From CAYOHP01 sp964403795 [NCBI: uncultured bacterium] (GTDB taxonomy: Bacteria > Muiribacteriota > UBA6191 > CAZXTJ01), in contig CAYOHP010000006.1 in the NCBI GenBank assembly GCA_964403795.1, positions 1 through 64,000 on the forward strand: 64,000 bases of DNA, read 5' to 3'. The notes beneath the pieces are model-generated. The model was given only the letters and a program-made list of their open reading frames with translations. It did no database searches and was not told the origin of the DNA. Positions 52,001 through 61,252 of the stretch are shown here, in pieces. Position 1 is the first letter of the stretch; every line of letters starts with the position of its first letter. The position numbers and the translations under genes are program-made.

Positions 52001-54546
52001 CCGAGCAGCGCCCCGTTGGTCGACGAGGTCACGATCGAGAAGGTGAGCGGGTCGAGATCCACGTCGCTCGCCACCAGGGTGATCAGGATCGGGATGTCCT
52101 CGGGAGTGGTCACGTTCACGGTGGAGGCGACCGGGACGTCATTGACCGGGATGATGGTCATCGGCAGGCTGCCCGAGGTGGTCAGGGGACCGCCGGACCC
52201 GCTCGCCCCCTGGTCGGACACCAGGAACGAGAGCAGCTCGGAACCGTTGTAGTTCAGGTTCCCGAGATACGAGAGCGGAGCGACCGCGACGTTCACGTCG
52301 GCGAGGGCCCCGGTGAAGTCCATCACCGCATCGGCGGTCCCGGTCCCCGAGGTGAAGGTGAGCCCGACCAGCGATGCCAAGGTCAGGGTCCCGTTCTGGG
52401 CCGTGAGGGTCATGCGGATCGGGGAGGTCCCGGCATCGACGTCGGCCACCGAGATCAGGGACAACGGCAGGACCACATCCTCGTCGGTGCTGATGGGGAG
52501 CGGCGGGAGCGACAGGATCGGCCGGTCGTTCACGGGGTTCACCGTGATCGCCACCGAGTTGTTGGTGGTGAGCGGTCCTCCGGCCCCGGAGTTGCCGAGG
52601 TCGTCGGCCACCACGGTCAGGGTGTCGGAGCCGTTGAAGTCCTGGTTGCCCCGGTAGCGGAGGTTGGCGACCGCGTTGTTCAGGTTGGGCAGGGTGCCCC
52701 GGAAGGTGATGGCGGGGTCCTGGGTCCCGTCCCCGGTGGTGAAGGTCAGTCCGGTCACGGAGTTCAGCGTCAGCACGCCGCTGGCCACCGCCAGCTGGAC
52801 CTCGAGCAGCCCGGGGGCGGCATCCACGTCGGCCAGCGTGATCCCCGGGATGAAGAGGGTGGTGTCCTCGTCCACGACCTGGGCGCCGGGCACCGCCAGG
52901 ACCGGGGCGTCGTTCACCGCGGTGATGGTGATCGCCAGGCTGTCGGAGTCCTGGAGCACCGGGGGATTGGGCGAGTTCCCCAGGTCGCTGATCGAGATGT
53001 TGAGCGTGTCGTTGCCGTTGAAGTTCAGGTTCGGCCGGTAGGTCAGCCCGGCGATCGCGGCCTGCACCTGGGCCAGGGTCCCGGAGAACGCGAACGAGGG
53101 TCGGGGCAGGGCCGGGTTCGCCGGGGGCGCCGGGGTCTGGAAGTTGAGTCCCGCCGTGGTGGTGAGGATCAGCCTGCCCTGGGAAACCGAGAGGGTGAGC
53201 TGGCAGTTGCCGGTGCCCACGTCCACGTCGTTCACGACCAGTCCCGCGATCACCAGGTCGGTGTCCTCGGGGCCGCTGGCCGGGCCCGGCAGGGTGATCA
53301 CCGGGGCGTCGTTCACCGCCTGGACCGTGACGTTGAAGCTCTCGACGTCGGTGAGCGGGCCGCCGGTGCCGGTATTGCCCTGGTCGTCGACCGCCACGGT
53401 GACCATGGCATTGCCGTTGAAATCGGGGGTCCCCCGGAACACCATCCCGTTCAGGGCGAAGTTCACGTTGGTCAGATTGCCCGTGAACACCATGGTCGGA
53501 TCCTGGGTGCCGTCGCCGACCGTGAAGGTGAGGCCGGTGGTCCCGTTCAGGGTGGCGATGCCGTTCACCAGACCGAGGGTCACCTGCACCGAGCCGGTCC
53601 CGGCGTCGATGTCGGCGATCGAGATGCCGGTGATCGTGAGGTTGGTGTCCTCCAGGGTCACCCGGGTCGAGGGCACGGTGACCACGGGCGGGTCGTTGAC
53701 CGGGTCCACCGTGATCGGGATGTTGCCGCTGGCCGAGAGGATCCCGCCCGGTCCCGCCACTCCCCGGTCGTCGACGAAGACGAAGACGCTGTCGGCGCCG
53801 GCGAAGTCCGGATCGCCCCGGTACACCAGGCCGTTCAGGGCCGCATTCACCTCGGCGAGGGTTCCCTCGAAGAGCATGGAGGGGTCCGAGAGCCCGTCCC
53901 CGATCGAGAAGTCGAGCCCGGCTGCGGTCGCCAGGGTGAGCACCCCGTCGTTGACCGCCAGGCTGACCAGGAGCTCGTCGTCGGGATCGACGAAGTCGGG
54001 ATCGGCGATCGCGGCGTTGGCGGGCACGAAGAAGAGGGTGAGGTTCTGGTCCTCGGTGGCGATCTGGGCCCCCGGCAACCCGATGGTGGGCGCCTGGTTG
54101 GGAGCCTGGACGGTCACCGTGACGGTGCCGACGTCGGTGCCGCCCCGCCCGTCCGAGAGGGTGTAGGTGAAGGTGTCGACCCCGGCGAAGACCCCGGTCG
54201 GGGTGTAGACGGGGAAGTTCGGGGTCGGCATGGTGACCGTGCCGTTGGCGCCCTGGGTGAAGGCCGAGACGACCAGCGGGTTGCCGTCGGGGTCGGAGTC
54301 GTTCCCCAGGACGTTCACCACCACCGAACCGAACTGGGGGGCCAGGGCGGCGTCGTCGCCGGCCACCGGAGGGGAGTTGGGCGCCCCGGTCCCGGAGCCG
54401 GACCCGGTCCCGGGAGCCGCCGGGCTCCCGCCGCCGCACCCGGTCGCGAACAAGCTCGCCACCAGGATCCAGGGGAGGAGGGGCAGCCACGCGAAACCCC
54501 CGCGGTCCCGGTGGGACGCGGGCGATCCGGGGGGCAGGCGGTGCAT
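49090..54546 (-). CDS. Large lipoprotein with cadherin-like repeats and 14 PD40-like repeats
   Basis: 1,818 residues from ATG 54546; this start is preferred because a sigma-70-type promoter at 54571-54599 places transcription start near 54564, after the two earlier ATGs. The lipobox FATGC gives Cys37. Then come a VCBS/Big_9-like domain (PPVAGDD, VLGNDSDPDGNPL), five cadherin-like repeats of about 130 residues with the pattern GLTFTxGDGTxDPxxxFxGTL, two more beta domains, and 14 repeats of about 48-60 residues such as ISADGRWVAFQSLASNLV and GDTNGVRDVFVYDR. Fourteen is two seven-bladed propellers of TolB/PD40 type. It is an outer-membrane or periplasmic anchored scaffold; function unknown. Confidence 0.88.
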   Translation of the reverse strand: MHRLPPGSPASHRDRGGFAWLPLLPWILVASLFATGCGGGSPAAPGTGSGSGTGAPNSPPVAGDDAALAPQFGSVVVNVLGNDSDPDGNPLVVSAFTQGANGTVTMPTPNFPVYTPTGVFAGVDTFTYTLSDGRGGTDVGTVTVTVQAPNQAPTIGLPGAQIATEDQNLTLFFVPANAAIADPDFVDPDDELLVSLAVNDGVLTLATAAGLDFSIGDGLSDPSMLFEGTLAEVNAALNGLVYRGDPDFAGADSVFVFVDDRGVAGPGGILSASGNIPITVDPVNDPPVVTVPSTRVTLEDTNLTITGISIADIDAGTGSVQVTLGLVNGIATLNGTTGLTFTVGDGTQDPTMVFTGNLTNVNFALNGMVFRGTPDFNGNAMVTVAVDDQGNTGTGGPLTDVESFNVTVQAVNDAPVITLPGPASGPEDTDLVIAGLVVNDVDVGTGNCQLTLSVSQGRLILTTTAGLNFQTPAPPANPALPRPSFAFSGTLAQVQAAIAGLTYRPNLNFNGNDTLNISISDLGNSPNPPVLQDSDSLAITITAVNDAPVLAVPGAQVVDEDTTLFIPGITLADVDAAPGLLEVQLAVASGVLTLNSVTGLTFTTGDGTQDPAITFRGTLPNLNNAVANLRYRGNQDFNGSDTLTVVADDLGNSGAGGPLTTNNSVAITVNPVNDRPILSLPPLPISTDEDVVLPLSLISVADVDAGTSPIRMTLTAQNGTLTLASLVGLTFTSGTGTADAVMDFTGALADVNVAVAPLSYLGNLNYNGSELLSFLVSDQGASGSGGPLTTSGSLPMTIIPVNDVPVASTVNVTTPEDIPILITLVASDVDLDPLTFSIVTSSTNGALLGFNATAGTVTYRPNRNFFGFDSFTFDASDGLLTSTAATVNVSVTPVNDKLFATLDYAETLAGLGVNIDVLANDEDIDGDPLTTVGVTTPSNGVSALNPDDTVTYTPSPGFSGIDVFTYTASDGNGFQEIGSVVVLVEAYPLPSAMERVNLVSGGAQATAGTVSGAPSYSANGRLVAFSTTSDLLGAGDTNGLADIYVRDRLTGAVERVSVGPGGVQSLGGDSVEPFLSASGRFVVFASDATNLVPGDTNATRDVFLHDRLTAITERVSLGASAVQANAFSGTGSVSDDGNLVAFLSSATNLLVTTDINAADDVYVRDRALGTTVRANVSAGGSQTVTGSVTQDPMISGDGRFVAFTSTSDNLLTALDTNGVADVFVKELTPGAVTRSSVNSGATTEPNGVSGRPWITRDGRFVLFDSAATNLVANDTNGTGDVFLHDRSLSQTVRVNRSTSGAEAPAATVSLRGNVSDDGRYVVFETTATTLVPGVDGNGPLQDILVHDRVTGETTRVNRSATGIQANGASVQPRLSADGRQVVFFSDGTNLVTGDTNGLRDAFAVENPVPEATHRVSVDSNRVEGDNLSSRPTLALDGRRAFFASAATNLVAGDTNGSQDVFARDRLQGITSRSSVSGAGAEGNGDSFQPAAGWTGQFVAFASDATNLVAGDTNNSTDIFVRDDDNGTTVRASVATAGTQGNDDSTEPSLSADGRWVAFQSLASNLVTTDLNGVQDVFVRDVLLSTTEIVSVTDDGIQANNVSSFPAISADGRWVAFQSLASNLVLGDTNGVRDVFVYDRLFRTIERVSLTDGEAQANGASLSPSISQDGQFVAFVSDATNLVAGDTNGVRDVFVRDRVNGTTVRVSLADTTDAQANGASIEAEINRDGTHVVFESSATNLVGSDTNLANDVFVRELGTTSTRRVSVSFAGLQGNAASTNVAVSPDGRFAAFRSDASNLVPLDGNLIGDVFVTRNLLEP
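49100..51560 (-). repeat. 14 PD40-like repeats (two propellers) in the lipoprotein gene
   Basis: Each unit has a GR-x-VAFxSxATNLV strand pair and a GDTNGxxDVFVRDR strand pair. Fourteen copies are counted from the protein. Some neighbouring units are very alike, pointing to recent internal duplication. Confidence 0.8.
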
Positions 54547-54570
54547 GCGCAGGGTGGGACCCCTCTCCCT

Positions 54571-54599
54571 AAGGTATCGCCACATTCGGGGCGGGACAA
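54571..54599 (-). promoter_or_regulatory. Sigma-70-type promoter of the lipoprotein gene
   Basis: Minus strand TTGTCC (54599-54594), 17 bases, TACCTT (54576-54571). It supports a start near 54564 and therefore the ATG at 54546. Confidence 0.5.
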
Positions 54600-54723
54600 A
54601 AGCCCCCATCTCGCCCGGGGGATCCGGCCGGTGTCCTCCCGAGGTCCTACGCCCCAGGCGGTCAGGCCGTGGCGACCGGGGGAAGGCGGTCCGCGGCGCC
54701 CCGGAATCCGGCGGTAGGATCCG

Positions 54724-56865
54724 TCAGGCGTTCCCGTCCCCCAGGAGGGGCAGGCTCCGCACAGGCTTGCCGGTGGCGGCGAGCAGGGCGTTGACCAGGG
54801 CGGGCGCCAGGGGCGGGGTGCCGGGCTCCCCGATCCCGCCCATGGGGGCGCCCGAGGCCACCACCTCGACCTCGATCTCCGGGCATTCCTCGAGCCGGAG
54901 CAGGCGATAGTCGTCGAAGCTCGATTCCCGGACCCGGCCTTCCTCCAGCGTGATCCTCCCGTAGAGGGCCGCCGCCAGGCCGAAGACGATGCCGCTCTCC
55001 ATCTGGGCGACCACCGTGTCCGGGTTCACCACCGATCCGCAGTCGAGCGCACACCAGACCCTGTGGACCCGGGGCAGCCCCTCCCCGGCTAGCGACAGCT
55101 CGACCACCTCGGCCACGATCGACCCGAAAGACTCGTGCAACGCCACTCCCCGATGCCGTCCGGGAGGGAGGGGACGGCCCCAGCCCGAGATCCGGGCTAC
55201 GGTCTCGAGGACGTTCTTGTGCCGGGGGCGGGACCCGAGGAGGCGGAGCCGGAACTCGACCGGGTCATGGCCGCCGGCCCGAGCCACCTCGTCGAGCATG
55301 GCCTCCACGAAGTAGGCGTTCTGGGAACTCCCGACCGAGCGCCAGAACCCGACCGGCACCGGGGTCTCGACCCGGCACCAGACGGCCCGGGTGGCGGGCA
55401 CGTCGTAGGGCAGGTGGGCGATCCCCTCCACGGCCGTCGGATCGACCCCGGTGACCAGGGCCACGGGAGCCACCCGGGCCAGGATCGAGGGCACCGCCAC
55501 CCTCGACTCCCAGGCCACCGGCATCCCTGCGGCGTCGACCCCCACCCGGAACTCGGCCATGGCGGCGGGTCGGTAGAAGTCGTGCTGCATGTCCTCGGCC
55601 CGGGACCAGACCACCTGGACGGGGCGACCGAGCCGATGGGAGAGGGAGACCGCCTGCTCCACCACGTCGATCTCGAAACGCCGGCCGAAGCCTCCACCCA
55701 GGAGGGTGGTGTGGACCCGGACCGCCTCGGCCGGGAGGCCGGTGACCCGGACCGCGGTGTCCCGGGCGCTCTCCTGGGCCTGGGTCCCCACCCAGAGGTC
55801 ACAGGAGATCGGAGTGACCGAGGCGGTGGCGTTCTGCGGTTCCATGGTGGCGTGGGCCAGGAACGGGACGGAGAACCGGGCCTCGTAGACCCGGGCAGCG
55901 CCGGACATCGCCTGGGCAGGGTCGCCCCGGAGCGAGACCTCCCTGCCCTCCCCGGCCAGGGCCGCCTCGAAGCCCGCCCTCAGGCCGGCCTCGTCGAAGC
56001 GCTTCCCCTCGGGCCCGGCGAAGACCGGTTCGAGTTCGTCCAGGTACCGCATGGCCCGGCTGGTGGACTCGGCCACCACCGCCATCCCCCCGGGGACCGG
56101 GAAGACCCCGAGGATCCCCTTCGGGAGCCGCTCCGGCGCCCCGGTCGAGACCAGCCGGCCCCCGAAGGCGGGGACGTTCCGGACCGCCGCGTAGACCATC
56201 CCGGGAACCCGGACGTCGAGCCCGAAGACCGCCGACCCGTCGACTTTGGACGGCCCGTCGATCCGGGGAACGGGCCTTCCGATCAGGGTGAAGGCCGAGG
56301 CGTCCTTGAGGCGGGGACGCTCGGGGGCCTCGAGCCGGCGGGCGGCCGCCACCAGGTCCCGATAGGGAAACGATCGGCCGGAAGCCGGGTGGTGGACCCT
56401 TCCCTCCCGGGCCTCGCAGGCGGATGGGTCCACTTCGAGGCGGGCGGCGGCTGCCCGGACCAGCAGCTCCCGGGCCGCGGCCCCGGCTTCCCGCAGGGTC
56501 TGGTAGGCGCCCCGGACGCTGCTCGACCCTCCCGTGTACTGGGCCCAGGCCCGGGGGCGCCGATAGCGCTTGCCGGCCGGGGCCGCCGCCACCCGGACCG
56601 ACTCCCATGGAACCTCGAGTTCCTCGGCGACCAGCATGGGGAGCGAGGTGTAGATCCCCTGCCCCATCTCCGACTGGCCACAGAGGATGGTGACGGTGCC
56701 GTCCTCGCCGATCCGGAGCCAGGTATCGAGGAGGAGCCCCCCCGAGGCCGGCTCCAGGGTCCGACGGAACCCGAAGGGGAGCTGGCAGCCGAGGACCAGG
56801 CCACCCCCTCCATAGGCCAGGCCGCGCAGGAAGCCGCGGCGGGAGAGCCGGCGGCGCCGCCTCAA
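54724..56865 (-). CDS. iorB: IorB-like molybdopterin subunit of a xanthine-oxidase-family enzyme
   Basis: 713 residues. TTG 56865 overlaps the small-subunit stop (TTGA). The start is right because a twin-arginine signal follows at once: SRRGFLRG after a poly-Arg stretch, then GGGGLVLGC. Molybdopterin motifs include [27 protein letters not shown] and the C-terminal GGIGEPG with the catalytic Glu. Length and layout match isoquinoline 1-oxidoreductase beta-type proteins, which work in the periplasm and have no FAD subunit. The actual substrate is probably an aldehyde or N-heterocycle. Confidence 0.93.
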   Translation of the reverse strand: MRRRRRLSRRGFLRGLAYGGGGLVLGCQLPFGFRRTLEPASGGLLLDTWLRIGEDGTVTILCGQSEMGQGIYTSLPMLVAEELEVPWESVRVAAAPAGKRYRRPRAWAQYTGGSSSVRGAYQTLREAGAAARELLVRAAAARLEVDPSACEAREGRVHHPASGRSFPYRDLVAAARRLEAPERPRLKDASAFTLIGRPVPRIDGPSKVDGSAVFGLDVRVPGMVYAAVRNVPAFGGRLVSTGAPERLPKGILGVFPVPGGMAVVAESTSRAMRYLDELEPVFAGPEGKRFDEAGLRAGFEAALAGEGREVSLRGDPAQAMSGAARVYEARFSVPFLAHATMEPQNATASVTPISCDLWVGTQAQESARDTAVRVTGLPAEAVRVHTTLLGGGFGRRFEIDVVEQAVSLSHRLGRPVQVVWSRAEDMQHDFYRPAAMAEFRVGVDAAGMPVAWESRVAVPSILARVAPVALVTGVDPTAVEGIAHLPYDVPATRAVWCRVETPVPVGFWRSVGSSQNAYFVEAMLDEVARAGGHDPVEFRLRLLGSRPRHKNVLETVARISGWGRPLPPGRHRGVALHESFGSIVAEVVELSLAGEGLPRVHRVWCALDCGSVVNPDTVVAQMESGIVFGLAAALYGRITLEEGRVRESSFDDYRLLRLEECPEIEVEVVASGAPMGGIGEPGTPPLAPALVNALLAATGKPVRSLPLLGDGNA

Positions 56866-57353
56866 GGCTTGCTCCCCCCGGGAGCGGCGCCCTCGCCGAG
56901 GATGAGGCGGGAGGCGGTGTGGATGGCCTTGCGGATCCGGGGGTAGGTCCCGCAGCGGCACAGGACCGGGCTCATGGCGGCGTCGATGGCGGCGTCGTCG
57001 GGAGCCGGGGTCCGTTCCAGCAGGGCGCAGGCGGTCAGGATCTGGCCCGACTGGCAGTAGCCGCACTGGGGCACCTGCTCGGCCAGCCACGCCCTCTGGA
57101 CCGGGTGGCTGCGATCCGGCGAGAGCCCCTCGATGGTGGTGATGCGACCGCTCCCGACCTTCCCCACCTGGAGCTGGCAGGACGGGACCGGACGACCGTC
57201 CAGGTGCACCGTGCAGGTCCGGCACTGGCCCTGGCCGCAGCCGTACTTGGTCCCGGTCAGTCCCAGGGTATCGCGCAGGACCCAGAGCAGCGGGGTCTCG
57301 GGGTCGTCGTCGACGGAGCGGCGGGTGCCGTTGACTTCGATCTCGATCGCCAT
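56862..57353 (-). CDS. iorA: IorA-like [2Fe-2S] subunit
   Basis: 163 residues, ATG 57353 with GGAGGAA upstream. It binds two [2Fe-2S] clusters: plant-type site C39, C44, C47, C59 ([11 protein letters not shown]) and the C-terminal site C97, C100, C132, C134 ([13 protein letters not shown]). It passes electrons from the molybdenum subunit to an external acceptor. No signal peptide, so it is probably carried across the membrane by its Tat-signalled partner. Confidence 0.94.
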   Translation of the reverse strand: MAIEIEVNGTRRSVDDDPETPLLWVLRDTLGLTGTKYGCGQGQCRTCTVHLDGRPVPSCQLQVGKVGSGRITTIEGLSPDRSHPVQRAWLAEQVPQCGYCQSGQILTACALLERTPAPDDAAIDAAMSPVLCRCGTYPRIRKAIHTASRLILGEGAAPGGSKP

Positions 57354-57413
57354 CTTGGGATTCCTCCGGGGGCAGAATACCTGGTTCCCGGAGGATCGGC
57401 CGCCTACCCCGGG

Positions 57414-60400
57414 CTATGGCTGCGCCAGCACCCCTACGAGGTACCGCTTGTCCTGCGTCGCGCCTTCGATGTCGGGGAGCAGGGTGAAGGTGTGGACATC
57501 GACGCCGGGCCTGCCTTCCTCGCCGGGCTTGGCCACCAGCACGATGCCGCGGGAGACGCCCATGGGGCCAGCCCGGAAGTACTTGACGCCCACGTGGTAG
57601 GTGCCGGCCTGGAGATGCTTCTCGGGGACCACGGCCACCTCGGGGCCGAGGCCCTGGGTCAGGTCCTCGTAGAGGTTGAGGCCGGAGCGGTTCGACTTGT
57701 GGCCGTAGAAGCACTCCTCGCCGGAGGGGTCGACCACGTGGAGGTCCACGTCGTTGGCGTCGGTCTCCCAGGCCAGGGTGAAGCGGAGCGGCGGCGGGGC
57801 GGCCGGCTCGACCCCGAGCTTGCCGCTCCAGAGCTTGATCCGGGCGGTGTCGTCGGGGCGGGCCTGGGCCCAGGCATGGAGGATCGTCTGGGCCTCTTCC
57901 CGGAGCACCCGCTTCAGGTTCCCGTAGCGGGAGTGGAACTCGGTTCCCAGCGCCCCGAGCAGGACCTCGAGGGCGTCGGCGTGGCGGTCCTGGAACCAGA
58001 GGGCGAGTGCCAGACCGCGATGGTTGTTGTGGTGGTCGGGGCGCCGGACCAGGGCGGCCCGGAACAGGGTCTCGGCCATGACCGGCAGGCCTTCCCGGAT
58101 CGCCAGGTAGCCGGCGCGGTTCAGGAGCCCCGAGTCGTTGGGGGCCACCTCGGCGATCGAGGAGATGGCCCGGAGCGCCGCGTCCTCGTCCTCCAGGGCC
58201 CGGAGCGCCTCCGAGAGGTACTCGTAGACCTGGGGGTTCCTGGGGTCGTAGGCCTGCCAGTCCAGCGCCGCCTCCAAGAGCTCGCGGTCCTTGCCGGCCG
58301 CCTGCAGCGACCAGCCGAGCTTGTTGCGCTCCCGCCTGTCATGGGGGGCGGCGGCGACCGCCTTGGCGAGCTTCTCGAGGTAGGCCGGGTCGGGCTTCCA
58401 GCCGGCGCCCTTCACCCAGTCGGGGTTGGTCGGGCGGGGCGGGGGCGGGGGCGGGCGGGGAGCGACCGGGGGCTCCGGGACCGGCATCGATCCCGGGGGA
58501 TCGGCCGCGATCCCTGGCTGGCCACCGACCCCGCCGGGGAATCCGGGCCCGGGCCGGCGCTGCGACAAGGGAGCCGGAGGTGCCGAACCGGAGGAGGACC
58601 CGGCCACGAAGCCGAGTTCCCCGCCCATCGGCGCCCGCGACTCGCTGGGGGCAGTGGCGTCCGCCCGGGAGGCGCGCCCGCTCCCGCCTCCGCCCCGGGG
58701 CGAGGCGCCGCCCTCCAGGCTCGAGTCGACCGCGTCGTCGAAGGAGGCGTGCTCCCGCTCCGCCGACCGGAGATCGGCCTCCGGAGCCTCCCTTCGGGAG
58801 GGCTCCTGGGCCTGTCGGGACAGGGACCTGGGGGTCTCTTCGGCCTCGTCCTCCGTGGCGGTGGCGGCGGCCTCCTCCTGCGAGGGCTCCGGGGAGCCGT
58901 TTTGGTCGCGGAAGTCCCGATCGAAGCCGTCGGCCGCGTCCGTAGGTCCTCGCGTCGTCTTGTCCTGGTCCTTCTTCTTCTCGGCCAGCTTGTTCCCGGT
59001 GGTGGGACGGACCGGGGGCGGGGGCTTCACGACCGGCGGGGGTTCCCCGGCGCGCTTTCGCCAGGTGATGCCCTCCGGGCCCACGACCATGATGTCCTTC
59101 AGCGCCCTCCGGTCCAGGCCGAAGCGCTGGTAGTCGGCCTCGGTCTCCAGCACCAGGAGCGAGGTGAGCGGACAGAGGACCCGCTCCTCGACCGAGATCC
59201 GCAGGCGCTCGTCCCGGAGCTTCTGGCGGGCCACGGCATCGGTGGCGGCGCCCTCCTGGCGCTCGAGCCGGCCGAGCAGCGCCCGGAAGGCCTCCCGGGC
59301 CAGGAGCGGGGCGAAGCCGGGGACCTCGTTGGCGGCCGCCGGGCCGACCAGGGTGGCGTCGCCCGACAGACGGGGCGCTTCCCCGCCGGAGGAGCGCGCG
59401 AAGGCCACGATCTCGCTGCCCGGTTCCACGTCCCGGAACGACTCCGGCTCCACCCAGACAGCCCCGGGTGCGGCCAGGGCCAGGTCGTGGCCATCGCCCC
59501 GGAGGAGGGCGGCCGCGGCGGCACCGGCGGCGGATCGCAGGTCCTGCACCAGGGCCAGCTCCACGACCCGGCCGCCGCCGGCGTCGGCGAGGGCCCGGGC
59601 GACCCGCTCGTCATGCACCGATCCCAGCACCAGGATGTGGAGGCGGCGGGACTTCGGCCACGCCCCCAGGGCCTTCGCCAGGTCGCCGGCTTCCCGCTCG
59701 CCGAGCGTCGGGATGGCATCCGAGACCAGCACGAAGCGCCCCGGGGCACCCTGGGCCCGGGCAGCCTCCCCCAGGGCGGTGACCGCCCGCACCAGGTTGG
59801 TGGCGCCAAGGAAACGTCGGGCCCGGAGGGCCTCGGCGATCTCCTCGCCGACGTTGCCCCCGGCGGTCCGCTTGCCGAGGTCCTTCACTTCCAGGTCGAA
59901 GGCCTTGAAGTGGAGCGCCTGGCCCTTGACGCGGGGTTCGAGCGCGAACAGGAGCTCGGCGATGGCCCGCAGTCGGTGGGCCCCGGCCTCGGCCTGGCTC
60001 GCCGAGGTGTCGAGCCAGAAGGCGAGACCCGGCGGCACCCCGTCGGATCCGGCGGTCCGCGCCGGGGTCCGGAACGAGACCATCTCGAAGTCGCCCGAGC
60101 GCAGCCGGTAGCTGGCCGGGGCGCCGGCCCCGGCCTCGAATCGGACCCGGACGTCCTCGCTGGGCCGGAAGCCTTCCCGGGTGCGCTCGTCCCGGAAGAC
60201 CTGGTTGCCGGCTTCCTCGGTGCGCTTGCAGGAGCGCAGCCAGCCTTCGACCTCGACCTTCTCGCCCGGCAGCGGGCGACAGACCGCGGTGAACGAGAAG
60301 CGCCCGATGGTGTCCGCCCCGGCCAGGGGGAGCACCAGGTTGCGCACCCCGTCGGGACCCGCCGGGAGCACCTGCGAGTAGGCGAGCAGCAGGCGCACCG

Positions 60401-60863
60401 GGGCCCGGGGCGGGATGGGGAAGACCCGGGCCGAGAAACGGTTGCCCTGGTCGGTCTCGAGCAGGGCCGGGTCCCGCATGGTGTGGAGGATCTCGGTGTA
60501 GATCTTGGTCGCCTTGAGGCGTTCCACCACCTCGCCTTCCATGAGCTGGCCGCCGACCTCCTTGGCGAAGCGGGAGATGGTGGCCCCGGTGGGCAGCACG
60601 CTGGCGAATCGACCCTCGATGGTGCGGTCGGTGGGGTTCCGGAAGACCATCTCGAGCTCTGCCAGCGCCAGCGGACCGTGGGCCGCCACCCGTACGTCGA
60701 GCGCCTCGAAGACCAGCCCCTGTCCATTGGGGTCGGCCAGCGAGAGTGGGTTCTCCCGCGGGGGCAGGGTCTCCCCCCGGGCGGGCACGGATCCCGCCAG
60801 TACCAGAGCCAACCCGAACGCCGCCCCGAATCCCCGACCTGCGAACGCGCTCCCGCTCCTCAT
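57414..60863 (-). CDS. Secreted VIT-VWA-TPR protein with C-terminal DUF2135-like domain
   Basis: 1,149 residues. ATG 60863 has GAGGGAAG before it and starts a signal peptide ending near ARGE (residue 33). A VIT domain (about 40-180; VFRNPTDRTIEGRFASVLP) and a VWA domain with intact MIDAS DTSAS (about 283-287) form the inter-alpha-trypsin-inhibitor-like front half. A long Pro/Glu/Arg-rich low-complexity stretch (about 620-840) and TPR-type repeats (840-1000) follow. The last 115 residues (LAWETDANDVDLHVVDPSG, YHVGVKYF) match the YfaP/DUF2135 beta domain. It is probably a periplasmic or surface complex organiser. Bacterial relatives are mostly uncharacterised. Confidence 0.88.
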   Translation of the reverse strand: MRSGSAFAGRGFGAAFGLALVLAGSVPARGETLPPRENPLSLADPNGQGLVFEALDVRVAAHGPLALAELEMVFRNPTDRTIEGRFASVLPTGATISRFAKEVGGQLMEGEVVERLKATKIYTEILHTMRDPALLETDQGNRFSARVFPIPPRAPVRLLLAYSQVLPAGPDGVRNLVLPLAGADTIGRFSFTAVCRPLPGEKVEVEGWLRSCKRTEEAGNQVFRDERTREGFRPSEDVRVRFEAGAGAPASYRLRSGDFEMVSFRTPARTAGSDGVPPGLAFWLDTSASQAEAGAHRLRAIAELLFALEPRVKGQALHFKAFDLEVKDLGKRTAGGNVGEEIAEALRARRFLGATNLVRAVTALGEAARAQGAPGRFVLVSDAIPTLGEREAGDLAKALGAWPKSRRLHILVLGSVHDERVARALADAGGGRVVELALVQDLRSAAGAAAAALLRGDGHDLALAAPGAVWVEPESFRDVEPGSEIVAFARSSGGEAPRLSGDATLVGPAAANEVPGFAPLLAREAFRALLGRLERQEGAATDAVARQKLRDERLRISVEERVLCPLTSLLVLETEADYQRFGLDRRALKDIMVVGPEGITWRKRAGEPPPVVKPPPPVRPTTGNKLAEKKKDQDKTTRGPTDAADGFDRDFRDQNGSPEPSQEEAAATATEDEAEETPRSLSRQAQEPSRREAPEADLRSAEREHASFDDAVDSSLEGGASPRGGGGSGRASRADATAPSESRAPMGGELGFVAGSSSGSAPPAPLSQRRPGPGFPGGVGGQPGIAADPPGSMPVPEPPVAPRPPPPPPRPTNPDWVKGAGWKPDPAYLEKLAKAVAAAPHDRRERNKLGWSLQAAGKDRELLEAALDWQAYDPRNPQVYEYLSEALRALEDEDAALRAISSIAEVAPNDSGLLNRAGYLAIREGLPVMAETLFRAALVRRPDHHNNHRGLALALWFQDRHADALEVLLGALGTEFHSRYGNLKRVLREEAQTILHAWAQARPDDTARIKLWSGKLGVEPAAPPPLRFTLAWETDANDVDLHVVDPSGEECFYGHKSNRSGLNLYEDLTQGLGPEVAVVPEKHLQAGTYHVGVKYFRAGPMGVSRGIVLVAKPGEEGRPGVDVHTFTLLPDIEGATQDKRYLVGVLAQP

Positions 60864-61252
60864 GGACTTCCCTCTTCTCGTCTCCCCCCGGGAGTAGACA
60901 ACCCTCAGGACGGAGACGTTCCTCGAACCGGTCGCACCGGCGAGGGTAGCCGCGACGTCCGCAGGGGACCAGTAGCTCGGGGCCTCGACGAGGCGGACCC
61001 TGCCGACATTGCAAGGGAAGAGAGGCTGTCCGGTTCCCGCGCCCGACCTGCAGCTCTGGCACGGGTACTGTGTTCTTCGAACCACCTCTGGTCCTGACCT
61101 GGCCAGGCTCCTAGGGTCTGGAGCCGGGTCTCCCGCGATGCGATCGGATCCCTGTCCTGGATACCTCTCTGCTTCCCACTGTCAAGAACCCGACCGGGCC
61201 GGCCATCCAGGAGGAAGGGCTCAAACCCCCTTCGGAGTTCCACTTCGCCGAG
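60864..61252. other. 389-bp spacer between divergent genes
   Basis: No separate gene is supported. The right end is in frame with the membrane-protein gene (a frame open from about 61139, with AGGAGGAAGG at 61208-61217), so part of it may be the true N-terminus of that protein. A six-pair hairpin (GGCTCC/GGAGCC, 61106-61125) is the only other structure I noticed. Confidence 0.4.

Noticed and set aside
49357-54717. Plus-strand frame of about 1,790 codons antisense to the large lipoprotein
   Set aside because: Same shadow effect of high-GC third positions; no ribosome site or recognisable domain.
54724-57714. Single 996-residue reading frame covering the iorB gene and antisense-like upstream sequence
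   Set aside because: The part before 56865 runs through iorA in another frame. The Tat signal and the TTGA overlap fix the true start.
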